From Thermophilibacter provencensis (GTDB lineage Bacteria; Actinomycetota; Coriobacteriia; Coriobacteriales; Atopobiaceae), in the NCBI RefSeq assembly GCF_900128445.1, contig NZ_LT671417.1, positions 2,057,201 to 2,121,200 on the forward strand: a stretch of 64,000 nt of DNA, in the 5' to 3' direction. The notes below the pieces were generated by a model, which saw only the letters and a program-made list of their open reading frames with translations, ran no database searches and had not been told where the DNA came from. Position numbers and translations under genes: made by a program. Each line of letters opens with the position of its first letter. The stretch's first letter is position 1. This document shows positions 26,501 through 33,007 of the stretch, one piece after another.

Positions 26501-26797
26501 CTGCGTGAGCTCGTTGCGAAGCTTGATTTCAAACTCTGTGCCGTAGAGCCCCTGCTCACGCGAAAGGCGCGGGATGTAGAACTCGCGCTGCTCCTTCTTG
26601 GCGCGTTCTTTGGCAAAGGTCGGCTCGGTATAGATGAACCGAAACTCGTCTAGCGACTCAAGCTGCTCACGAAGCTCGTTGAAGGCATACATCGAGAATA
26701 CCGAGGCCGCAACGGAGACGGTATCTCCTTCTTTTATTACCTTGACGAGGTCATCTTTGAGAACGCTGGTCTTGTTGTCAAAAAAGGCGTTGTCCAT
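23540..26797 (-). CDS. SNF2-type helicase with PLD-like N-terminal region, first gene of the defence operon
   Basis: 1085 residues. The N-terminal 120 residues (VSVAASVFSMYAFNELREQL...) resemble the phospholipase-D-like module that precedes many SNF2 defence helicases, but no HKD motif is visible. Helicase core: YDFQRDAV (residues 248-255), Walker A DSVGLGKT (272-279), DESH (362-365), LSATPVNN, and C-terminal TDCISEGQNLQ and QRFGRVDRIGS. Residues after about 900 are of unknown function. It opens the five-gene operon; the start ATG at 26797 has no strong ribosome-binding site. It may remodel or translocate on DNA for the type III enzyme, or form a separate defence module; this is inference. 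Confidence 0.85.
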   Translation of the reverse strand: MDNAFFDNKTSVLKDDLVKVIKEGDTVSVAASVFSMYAFNELREQLESLDEFRFIYTEPTFAKERAKKEQREFYIPRLSREQGLYGTEFEIKLRNELTQKAVASECASWIREKARFRSATAGQAPVAPALTVSGKEDASTYMPFQRFTVGELGVGDHPTVTGVSRLDTSTSRQFLAMFNQAWENGGLEDVTDTVVDNIQAMYRENAPELIYYAALYRIFHEFLDDVSVDNLPKEGTGFRESAIWNLLYDFQRDAVLAIINKLQTYDGCILADSVGLGKTFTALAVIKYYESLNRNVLVLCPKKLSDNWTMYRNNQVNNPIVSDRLRYDVLYHTDLSRKRGKTVTGMDLETINWGGYDLVVIDESHNFRNGEDTATAAKDDGTGGTENRYQRLINHVIRGGVPTKVLMLSATPVNNRFRDLRNQLRLAYQGDPAGWSEKLGLSSNIEDVFKSAQGAFTVWSKLPAEERSTEALTDSLDFDFFKVLDQVTVARSRKHIQRYYDVSAIGPFPRRNDPISIYPKLSTLPNSTTYSEIANSLDLLKLAVYIPSHYLLPSVRGKYEDKNGNLTTSGRETGVRKLMAANLLKRLESSVSSFRLTLERVFSVMNQCLNTIEVFKAEGAVSKSIDASSYGKDFDLDYEDADFMDFSVGGKTQFDLRDLDWKSWEKDVRDDAQTIEGLLEMICGIDAEHDDKLLRLERLIAEKVENPINPGNKKVIVFTAFADTANYLYEHVSEFASRELGLGVAEVTGSGGGKTNVDGVRGDLSEILTCFSPVSKDRDKVYPRLRGKDIDILIATDCISEGQNLQDCDYLVNYDIHWNPVRIVQRFGRVDRIGSKNDVIQLVNFWPDEDLDHYINLKARVENRMHAVVMTSTGDDDYINEEEKGDLEYRKQQLEQMKHEVVDLEDVSGGVSITDLGLNDFRMDLVSYYQENPNIDSVPTGIDAVVEGDAPGIIFVLRNVNQELDAKTRNQIHPFYLVYVSDEGEVVHGYLDPKESLDAMRRLCKGKPEPDAALCRAYNKATKNGRDMRAASGLLRSAIESIVEEKAEADLDSFFSGGTTSFLENDVAGLDDFELVCFLVVRPRA

Positions 26798-26867
26798 TCG
26801 CTACGCCACCCCCTCGGAGCGGCATAGCGGGACATGCGGGACTAGACTGGCGCTCCTACTCGGAGAA

Positions 26868-26877
26868 CCCCCCCCCC
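26868..26877. repeat. Run of ten C (G10 on the transcribed strand) in the defence operon leader
   Basis: A ten-base homopolymer about 70 bases upstream of the first defence gene and about 75 bases downstream of the predicted -10 box. Runs of this length slip during replication and often cause phase variation. It is the longest homopolymer noticed in the window. Confidence 0.85.
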
Positions 26878-26952
26878 GAACGTTTTTCTCGACCGTAAGC
26901 AGGATCATCTGTTAGCTCCCATACCGCACAGCGTTGCCGGAACCCTGAAAAC

Positions 26953-26982
26953 TACGTATCGGGACCGGACAGCAATTGTCAA
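26953..26982 (-). promoter_or_regulatory. Candidate promoter of the defence operon
   Basis: Perfect -35 TTGACA (26982-26977), 18-base spacer and a weak -10 TACGTA (26958-26953). It would give a leader of about 150 bases containing the G10 run. Confidence 0.5.
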
Positions 26983-27045
26983 CGTTATCCATCATAACGA
27001 GAACGCGAGCGGTTGCGCACGCTCTCCTCCGCGGACGGTCCCGCC

Positions 27046-27107
27046 GTGCAAAGGGGACAGGCACTTTTGCACGGGCATGCGTGCAAAAGTGCCTGTCCCC
27101 TTTGCAC
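27046..27107. repeat. REPIN, TGCAAAA-arm subtype, upstream of the defence operon
   Basis: Two 27-base elements (27046-27072 and 27081-27107), almost exact complements, separated by 8 bases. It is the same type as 16821-16880, so nearly identical REPINs lie on each side of the defence operon. Confidence 0.9.
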
Positions 27108-27113
27108 AGCCCC

Positions 27114-27323
27114 TCAGTCCTCGACCTCGATCTCCCCCACGATGCGCCGGATGCGCGCCGGCAGCGTGTCGTAGCGCTGCCCGTAGAGCTCGAGCAGCCT
27201 CTCCACGCGCCTTCGGTCCACCGGCGCGCGCCGGCTCTCGCGCAGCAGCGCCTCAGCCTCGCTGGCGAGCTCCTCCTCCGCGAGGCTCCCCCACGCGGCC
27301 CAGCCGGGCATGCCAGCGCTCAT
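27114..27323 (-). CDS. Small charged protein of unknown function
   Basis: 69 residues from the ATG at 27323 with GGAGG six bases upstream: MSAGMPGWAAWGSLAEEELA, then helical Glu/Arg-rich sequence ending VGEIEVED. It is predicted soluble and helical, with no recognised family. It stands alone between the REPIN and the M42 peptidase gene, on the opposite strand to the peptidase. Ribosome-binding site and codon use support a real gene. Confidence 0.55.
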   Translation of the reverse strand: MSAGMPGWAAWGSLAEEELASEAEALLRESRRAPVDRRRVERLLELYGQRYDTLPARIRRIVGEIEVED

Positions 27324-27662
27324 CGAGCCTCCGTTCTTCTCGCCTCGCAACAGTCAACACGAGTCAATCCTATATTCCCGAGGCATTCTCGAACCCCCGT
27401 CAGCGGCAAACTCGAGAGCAAGGTTCGAGGCCGACGAGATGACCTCCTCAATGTGAGCGAGCCCCTCCCCGAGAAGCCGGACCGACCGTCCCCCCAGAGC
27501 TATTCGCCGCATTCCGCGCACACCCCGACGGAGGGACTGCGCCAGATTATACTGTGGGTCACGGTCGGAAGCGACGGCCCTCGCTGGCCCGACACGCCGT
27601 CGCCCGACGTGGAAAAGCGTGCAAAAGTGACTGTCCCTTTTGCACATGGCGGAAGGATACGC
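27324..27662. other. Intergenic region between the small protein and the M42 peptidase
   Basis: 339 bases between divergent genes. It holds one REP element (27619-27645) next to the peptidase ribosome-binding site. Apart from the promoters it must contain, nothing else was recognised. Confidence 0.4.
27619..27645. repeat. REP palindrome, TGCAAAA-arm subtype, single
   Basis: GTGCAAAAGTGACTGTCCC then TTTTGCAC, in minus orientation, ending 17 bases before the M42 peptidase start, so it lies in that gene's leader. Confidence 0.85.
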
Positions 27663-28736
27663 ATGGACGTCAGCAACGACGAGCTCGTGGCGCTTCTCGG
27701 CGCGCTCTCCAACGCGAAGGCGCCATCCGGCTTCGAGGACGAGGCGCTCGCCGTGGCGCGCGCGTTCTGCGAGGGCTGGGCGAGCTTCGAGGAGAACACG
27801 CTGCGCGACGGCCTCATCACGCCGCGCAACTTCACCGGGGAGAAGCCCGTCCTCATGCTGGACGCCCACGGGGACGAGGTGGGCGGCATGGTCAAGGCCG
27901 TGCTCTCCAACGGCACGATGAGCTTTGTCGAGCTGGGCCGCTTCACGCCAGGGACGCTCGCCGGCCAGGGCGTGTGGGTGCGCGCGACCGACGGCTCCTG
28001 GGTGCGCGGCGTGGTGGGCGTGAAGCCGCCGCACTTCCTGAGCGAGGCCGAGCGCGCCTCGGGAAGGACCGCCCTCATCCTGGACGTTGGCGCGCGCTCG
28101 TACGAGGACGCGGTCAACGCGTTCCACATGGGCATGGGCGAGCCGATCGTGCCGGACACGACGTTTGCCTACGACGCGGCGCGCGGGGTGGCCTTTGGCA
28201 AGGCGTTCGACTGCCGCGCGGGCGTGTGCGCGATGCTGCTCGCCCTGCGCGAGCTCTCACGCCGCGACGACCTGCCCGTCGACGTGGTGGCCTCGATCTC
28301 CGCGCAGGAGGAGGTCGGCGAGCGCGGGGTGGCCGCGGCCGCGCGGCGCTTCTCGCCCGCCGCGGCGTTCCTCTTCGAGGGCTGCCCCGCGGACGACACG
28401 TTCTGCCCGCCCGACGAGGTGCAGGCCGCACTGGGCCGAGGCCCGATGTTTCGCTACTTCGACCGCTACATGATCACGCACCCGCGCTACCAGCGCTTCG
28501 TTCTTGGCGTGGCGTCCGAGGTGGGGATTGCCGCGCAGACCTCCGTACGCGAGGGCGGCGGCACCGATGGCGGGCCCGTGCACCAGCTCGACGTCCCCTG
28601 CGTGGTGGCGGGCGTGCCGTGTCGCTACGTGCACGCCGGGACGGCGATCTGCCGCGTCGACGACGTGCGCGCCGCGGCCGAGGTGGCCGTCGCCGTGGCG
28701 GATCGCCTCACGTCCGAGGTGCTGGCGGGGTTCTAG
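27663..28736 (+). CDS. M42-family metallopeptidase (glutamyl/deblocking aminopeptidase type)
   Basis: 357 residues. Metal ligands and catalytic residues of the M42 family are visible: LDAHGDEVGG (His, Asp), FDCRAGV (bridging Asp), SAQEEVGERG (catalytic Glu and ligand), FEGCPADD and the final REGGGTDGGPVHQ (His). M42 enzymes form dodecameric tetrahedral aminopeptidases in the cytoplasm that trim short peptides. The start ATG at 27663 has GGAAGGA upstream. Substrate preference cannot be read from sequence. Confidence 0.92.
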   Translation: MDVSNDELVALLGALSNAKAPSGFEDEALAVARAFCEGWASFEENTLRDGLITPRNFTGEKPVLMLDAHGDEVGGMVKAVLSNGTMSFVELGRFTPGTLAGQGVWVRATDGSWVRGVVGVKPPHFLSEAERASGRTALILDVGARSYEDAVNAFHMGMGEPIVPDTTFAYDAARGVAFGKAFDCRAGVCAMLLALRELSRRDDLPVDVVASISAQEEVGERGVAAAARRFSPAAAFLFEGCPADDTFCPPDEVQAALGRGPMFRYFDRYMITHPRYQRFVLGVASEVGIAAQTSVREGGGTDGGPVHQLDVPCVVAGVPCRYVHAGTAICRVDDVRAAAEVAVAVADRLTSEVLAGF

Positions 28737-28742
28737 CGGGCG

Positions 28743-28805
28743 GTCCTTCTCGCCGCGCGTCCTTCTCGCCGCGCGTCCTTCTGCCGCGCGTCCTTCTCGC
28801 CACGC
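28743..28805. repeat. 16-base tandem repeat, four copies
   Basis: Unit GTCCTTCTCGCCGCGC, repeated at 28743, 28759, 28775 (one base deleted) and 28790 (one substitution), directly after the M42 peptidase stop. Each unit contains the GTCCTTCTCGCC motif that is frequent across this window. Confidence 0.9.
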
Positions 28806-28823
28806 GTCCCAGCTCCCCTCCTT

Positions 28824-28950
28824 CCTTAGGTGAGCACAAATCTTGAACCAACACTGCTCACCTAAGGGGTCTGGGCCCCGAGAACCTGGGAAAACGTGAC
28901 TCACCTAAGCAAAGAGGGGGTCGGAAGTTAGATCAATTTGCTCACCTAAG
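28824..28950. repeat. CTTAGGTGAGCA-family inverted repeats
   Basis: CCTTAGGTGAGCA (28824-28836) and its exact complement TGCTCACCTAAGG (28855-28867) form a 13-bp inverted repeat. Two further copies follow in one direction: GACTCACCTAAGC (about 28898-28910) and TGCTCACCTAAG (28939-28950). It is a separate REP-like family, seen only here in the window. Confidence 0.8.
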
Positions 28951-28955
28951 CCGAA

Positions 28956-29027
28956 GGGGCGACAGGGGCGACAGGGACAACAGGGGTGACAGGGGCAACG
29001 GAGGTGGCAGGGGCGAAAGGGCGCCAG
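28956..29027. repeat. 9-base degenerate tandem repeat, about eight copies
   Basis: Units such as GGGGCGACA, GGGGCGACA, GGGACAACA, GGGGTGACA, GGGGCAACG, ending about 40 bases before the prolyl aminopeptidase stop. It looks like a variable-number tandem repeat. Together the three repeat blocks fill most of the 28737-29063 gap. Confidence 0.85.
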
Positions 29028-29063
29028 GAAGCTGAAGGGGGACCGGCGAGTGACCGCGCGCCC

Positions 29064-30428
29064 CTACAGCACGCCGTCCAGGTCGCCGCGGTCGCGGGCC
29101 ATCTCCAGCAGGCGCCCGAACACCTGGCTGCCGTGCACGCCGTCGTGCTCGAACTCGTTGGTCACCCAGGCGTGGCTCGCGCCCACGCGCGAGAGCGTGT
29201 CCAGCTGCAGGCCCGCATCCACGTAGAGGTCGTCGTAGTAGACGGCGGCCTGGAGCGGCGTCTCGTTGGCGAGAAGGACCTCCGGGTCGTAGAGCCGCCC
29301 GAACGAGGTCTCCCCCATGAGGGCGCCCATCGCGCCCGCGAAGGGGCGAAGCTCCGGCATCTCCTCGAACATCCACGGGAAGCACGCCTCTCCGGTGAGC
29401 ATGAGCGGGCGGGCGTCGGGCGAGAACTCCGGGCGACCCCGCAGGGCGCGCTCCGCGGCCCACGCGACCGGCCGCTCGAGCTCGCCGTCCGCGTAGATGA
29501 GCTCCTGAAGCACCCAGTAGAGCGGGTTCGCCACGACGTTGGTCGCGGACCAGACGCCCGCGAGGAACGCCGGCGACACCTCAACGCGCGCGGGGTCCCC
29601 GCCCGCCGCGTCGAGCGCGGCCGCAGCGCTGCCATCTCCTGCGGCAAACGCGAGGTCAAGCAGGTTGTGCAGCCGCTCGTGGCCGGGCTTCATCCCCAGC
29701 CCCTGGCCGAGCGACTGGAGTCGCCTGACCGTGAGCGGGGAGCCGTCGGGCAGCGTGAGGTCACCTGCGGCGGCGCGATCGGCAAGCAGCGAGAGGCGCT
29801 CCTCGTCCTGCGGGTAGCGCTCGTAGAGGAGGCGCGTCTTGGCGGCCATGCGCGGGAAGGTGCGCGCGTAGACCTCGTCCGCGCTCGCGGGCACGTGCGG
29901 GATGCCGCCGCAGACGAAGCTCGCCCGCGCCGCGCCGGGGAAGGCCGAGAGGTACGCGAGGGTGAGAAAGCCGCCGTAGCTCTGGCCGAGCGTCACCCAG
30001 CGCGCGCCGCCGAGCTCGCGCACCCGCAGGTGCTCGAGGTCGCGCACGATCGAGTCGGCGAGAAAGCAGCGCAGGAACGCCGCCTGCGCGCGGGCGTCGC
30101 CCTCGCGCGCGACGACGGAGCCGTCAACGCGCCCGGAGCGGCCGGTGCCGCGCTGGTCGGGAAGGATCACGCGAAAGTGGCGGACGGCCTCCTCGACCCA
30201 GCCGTCGCTCGTCGGCGAGGTGGGCCGCGGGCACGCCCCGCCGGGCCCGCCCTGGAGGAACACGAGATATGGAAGGTCGCGGCCCGCGTTCTCGGGCGAG
30301 CAGAGCACGCGGTAGAAGAGGCTGGTCGAGCGGCCGGGGAAGCGACGGCCCGACCAGTCGAGCGGGACCTCGCAGGAGCGGTCCTCCACGACGAGCCCGG
30401 GCAGGTGATAGCGTGCGAGAAGCGCCAT
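29064..30428 (-). CDS. Prolyl aminopeptidase-like alpha/beta hydrolase (S33)
   Basis: 454 residues of the S33 proline iminopeptidase family. FLQGGPGGA forms the oxyanion hole, LPDQRGTGRSG follows, and GQSYGGFLTLAYL holds the nucleophile serine. The late HDGVHGS region probably supplies the catalytic histidine. It would release N-terminal proline or another residue from peptides in the cytoplasm; no signal peptide is seen. The start ATG at 30428 has GGGAGG upstream. It lies downstream of asd in the same direction, but a strong inverted repeat lies between them. Confidence 0.85.
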   Translation of the reverse strand: MALLARYHLPGLVVEDRSCEVPLDWSGRRFPGRSTSLFYRVLCSPENAGRDLPYLVFLQGGPGGACPRPTSPTSDGWVEEAVRHFRVILPDQRGTGRSGRVDGSVVAREGDARAQAAFLRCFLADSIVRDLEHLRVRELGGARWVTLGQSYGGFLTLAYLSAFPGAARASFVCGGIPHVPASADEVYARTFPRMAAKTRLLYERYPQDEERLSLLADRAAAGDLTLPDGSPLTVRRLQSLGQGLGMKPGHERLHNLLDLAFAAGDGSAAAALDAAGGDPARVEVSPAFLAGVWSATNVVANPLYWVLQELIYADGELERPVAWAAERALRGRPEFSPDARPLMLTGEACFPWMFEEMPELRPFAGAMGALMGETSFGRLYDPEVLLANETPLQAAVYYDDLYVDAGLQLDTLSRVGASHAWVTNEFEHDGVHGSQVFGRLLEMARDRGDLDGVL

Positions 30429-30473
30429 GGCGAGACCTCCCTCAGAAGCGCGCCCACGCGGCGCGCCCGTGCG

Positions 30474-30523
30474 GCGGGGCGAGAAGGACGCGCCGCGGAA
30501 GCCGCCCGTCCTTCTCGCCCCGC
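30474..30523 (-). terminator. 17-bp inverted repeat between asd and the S33 peptidase gene
   Basis: GCGGGGCGAGAAGGACG (30474-30490) and its exact complement (30507-30523) with a 16-base loop. It uses the frequent GGCGAGAAGGAC motif as stem. There is no T-tract, so termination is inferred. Confidence 0.55.
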
Positions 30524-30539
30524 GCGTTATTCTCCCCTG

Positions 30540-31556
30540 CTAGACCAGGTACTCCGCAATCTGAACGGCGTTCGTGGCCGCGCCCTTGCGAATCTGGTCG
30601 CCGCAGCACCAGAACGTGAGCGCGCTTGCGCCCTCGGGCGCGGAGAGGTCGCGGCGGATGCGGCCGACGTAGATGAGGTCCTGGTCGGAGGTCTCAAGCG
30701 GCATGGGGTAGCGGCTCGACGCGGGGTCGTCCACGACCTTCACACCCGGGGCCGCCTCGAGCGCGGCGCGCGCCTCCTCCACGGAGAGCGGCCGCTCGAA
30801 CTCGGCCGTGATGGACTCGGAGTGCGAGCGCACCACCGGCACGCGGACGCAGGTGCAGTTCACGCGCAGCTCGGGGAGGTGCATGATCTTGCGGCCCTCG
30901 TTGAGCATCTTGAGCTCCTCGGAGGTGTAGCCCTCGTCCTTGAAGCCGCCGATCTGCGGGATGAGGTTCTCAGCGAGCTGGTACTGGAAGGGCGCGGTCT
31001 CCCCCACGGGCTCGCCGGCCGCCACGCAGCCGATCTCGCGCACGAGCTCGTCGAGGCCGGGCTTGCCGGCGCCAGACGCCGCCTGGTAGGTGGACACGAT
31101 GAGCCGCGTCACGCCCGCGAGCTGGTGGAGCGGCCACACGGGCACGAGGCCGATGATCGTGGCGCAGTTGGGGTTGGCGATGATGCCGTGGTGGGCCGCG
31201 ATGTCGGCGGCGTTGATCTCGGGCACGACGAGCGGCACGTCAGCGTCCATGCGGAAGGCGTGGGAGTTGTCCACGCACACGGCACCGCGGCGGACGGCCT
31301 CCGGCAGGAGCGCGCGGGCCGTGGCGTCATCGGCCGCGCCGAGGACGATGTCAACGCCCTCGAAGGCGTCAGGCTCGGCCAGGCGCACGGGCACGTCCTC
31401 GCCGGCAAAGCGCACGGTCTTGCCCGCGTCAACGGAGCGCTGGCTCGCCAGCGGCACGAGCTTGCCCACAGGGAAGCTGCGCTCCTCGAGGCACTGGAGC
31501 ATCTGCTGGCCCACCACGCCGGTGGCGCCGAGGATGGCAACGGTCTTCTCGCTCAT
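30540..31556 (-). CDS. asd: Aspartate-semialdehyde dehydrogenase
   Basis: Reduces aspartyl phosphate to aspartate semialdehyde, the branch compound for threonine, methionine and lysine/diaminopimelate. 338 residues. NADP-binding GATGVVGQQML is at the N-terminus, ANPNCATI holds the catalytic cysteine, TYQAASGAGKPG and the RVPVVRSHSES histidine region complete the active site. The ATG at 31556 has AAAGGA upstream. It lies 55 bases after lysC in the same direction. Confidence 0.96.
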   Translation of the reverse strand: MSEKTVAILGATGVVGQQMLQCLEERSFPVGKLVPLASQRSVDAGKTVRFAGEDVPVRLAEPDAFEGVDIVLGAADDATARALLPEAVRRGAVCVDNSHAFRMDADVPLVVPEINAADIAAHHGIIANPNCATIIGLVPVWPLHQLAGVTRLIVSTYQAASGAGKPGLDELVREIGCVAAGEPVGETAPFQYQLAENLIPQIGGFKDEGYTSEELKMLNEGRKIMHLPELRVNCTCVRVPVVRSHSESITAEFERPLSVEEARAALEAAPGVKVVDDPASSRYPMPLETSDQDLIYVGRIRRDLSAPEGASALTFWCCGDQIRKGAATNAVQIAEYLV

Positions 31557-31611
31557 AGCGGTTCCTTTCTGCCGAGTGGGCGTGCGGGGCGTGCAAGGGG
31601 GACCGTGCACG

Positions 31612-32943
31612 CTAGCTGGTGGTGACCATCTCGTCGCGGACGAAGCGGTCGTAGATCACCTGGACGGCACGGTCGAAGTCCTCGTTGTTGACGCCCATGA
31701 TGATGGAGATCTCCTGCGAGCTCTGCGTGATCATGCGAATGTTGACGCCCGCCTCGCCGAGCGCGCCGAAGATCTTGCCCGAGGTGCCGGAGCGCTTGGA
31801 CATGTTGCGGCCCACGACGGAGAGCAGCGCGAGCTTGTCGACCATCGTGATGTCGTCCGGCTCGAGCTCGCGGCGGATGTCGGTCACGATGGAGTAGATC
31901 GAGTCCTTGACGTCGGCGCCGTTCACCACCACGGAGAACGAGTCGACGCCGGTGGGGATGTGCTCCACCGAGATGCCGTAGCGCTCGAAGATCGAGAGCG
32001 CCCGACGGACGAACCCCACCTCGCCGGACATGTGCGCCTTCTTCACGTGCACGGAGATGAAGTCGCGCTTGCCGGCGATGCCGGTGATGAGGTGCTCGTC
32101 CTCGCCGATGCGCGCCTTCTCGCGGATGATGGTGCCCTCGTCCTGCGGCCGGTTGGTGTTCTTGATCTGGATGGGGATGTTCACCTCGCGCACCGGGAAG
32201 ATGGCCTCCTCCTGCAGGACCGAGGCGCCCATGTAGGAGAGCTCGCGCATCTCGTCGAAGGTGATGCGGCGGATGGAGCGCGGATGGTCGACGATGCGCG
32301 GGTCGGCGGAGAGGAAGCCAGAGACGTCGGTCCAGTTCTCGTAGAGGCCCGCGTCGATGCAGCGCGCGAGGATTGCCCCCGTGATGTCGCCGCCGCCGCG
32401 CTGGAAGAGCTTGATCTGCCCGTCCACCGTGGCGCCGTAGAAGCCGGGCAGCACGAAGCAGCCCTTGCGCACCATGACGTCCTTGAGGCGGGCGGCGGTG
32501 CGCTCCATGTCAACGTTGCCGTCGTGGTGGAAGACCACGACGTCGGCCGCGTCGACGAAGGGCAGGTCCAGGTACTCCGCCATGAGGTGCGCCGTGAACC
32601 ACTCGCCGCGCGCCACGATGTACTCGGGCGAGTGCTTCTTGATGTTCCTGGCGAACGTCTCGAACTTCTCGTGCACCGGCCACTTGAGCCCCAGCTCGTC
32701 GGCGATCTCCACGAAGCGCTGCTCGATGTCGGCGAGAAGCGCGGTGCAGTCCACGTGGTACTGGATGTGCGCGTTCACGAGGAGCAGGAGGTCGGTGATC
32801 TTGTTGTCGCCGTCGAAGCGCTTGCCGGCGGCGGAGACCACCACGAAGCGGCGGTCAGGGTCCGCCTCGACGATGGCCTTGACCTTGCGGAACTGCTCGG
32901 CGGACGCGACGGAGGACCCGCCGAACTTGGCGATCTTTATCAT
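31612..32943 (-). CDS. lysC: Aspartate kinase
   Basis: Phosphorylates aspartate, the committed step of the aspartate family. 443 residues: IAKFGGSSVA at the start, GRGEWF-type region, FLSADPRIV and the SGTSGKIFGALGEAGVNIRM C-terminal ACT domain with a preceding ACT (ITGIAGKRDFISV). The two ACT domains suggest feedback control by lysine or threonine. The start ATG at 32943 has GGAAGGCAGG upstream. It lies between hom and asd. Confidence 0.95.
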   Translation of the reverse strand: MIKIAKFGGSSVASAEQFRKVKAIVEADPDRRFVVVSAAGKRFDGDNKITDLLLLVNAHIQYHVDCTALLADIEQRFVEIADELGLKWPVHEKFETFARNIKKHSPEYIVARGEWFTAHLMAEYLDLPFVDAADVVVFHHDGNVDMERTAARLKDVMVRKGCFVLPGFYGATVDGQIKLFQRGGGDITGAILARCIDAGLYENWTDVSGFLSADPRIVDHPRSIRRITFDEMRELSYMGASVLQEEAIFPVREVNIPIQIKNTNRPQDEGTIIREKARIGEDEHLITGIAGKRDFISVHVKKAHMSGEVGFVRRALSIFERYGISVEHIPTGVDSFSVVVNGADVKDSIYSIVTDIRRELEPDDITMVDKLALLSVVGRNMSKRSGTSGKIFGALGEAGVNIRMITQSSQEISIIMGVNNEDFDRAVQVIYDRFVRDEMVTTS

Positions 32944-32971
32944 GCTGAGAAACCTGCCTTCCTAGGCAACC

Positions 32972-32998
32972 TGACAAATTGCCCTGGCACCTTTGTCA
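32972..32998. repeat. TGACAAA/GGCAC-type inverted repeat between hom and lysC
   Basis: TGACAAA (32972-32978) and TTTGTCA (32992-32998) enclose a GCC/GGC inner stem. The same arms and GTGCC core recur around the insertion sequence at 61890 and 63253-63316. Confidence 0.65.
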
Positions 32999-33007
32999 AC
33001 ATCGGGG

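Noticed and set aside
28743-29027. CRISPR array
   Set aside because: Units are 9 and 16 bases with no spacers and no cas genes nearby.
31589-31612. GTGCAAGGGGGACCGTGCAC as another REP element between asd and lysC
   Set aside because: Arms are short and the GGGACAG core is not kept; left out of the family.
28986-31625. Plus-strand frame of 879 codons
   Set aside because: Antisense to the S33 peptidase and asd, both of which carry full catalytic motifs.
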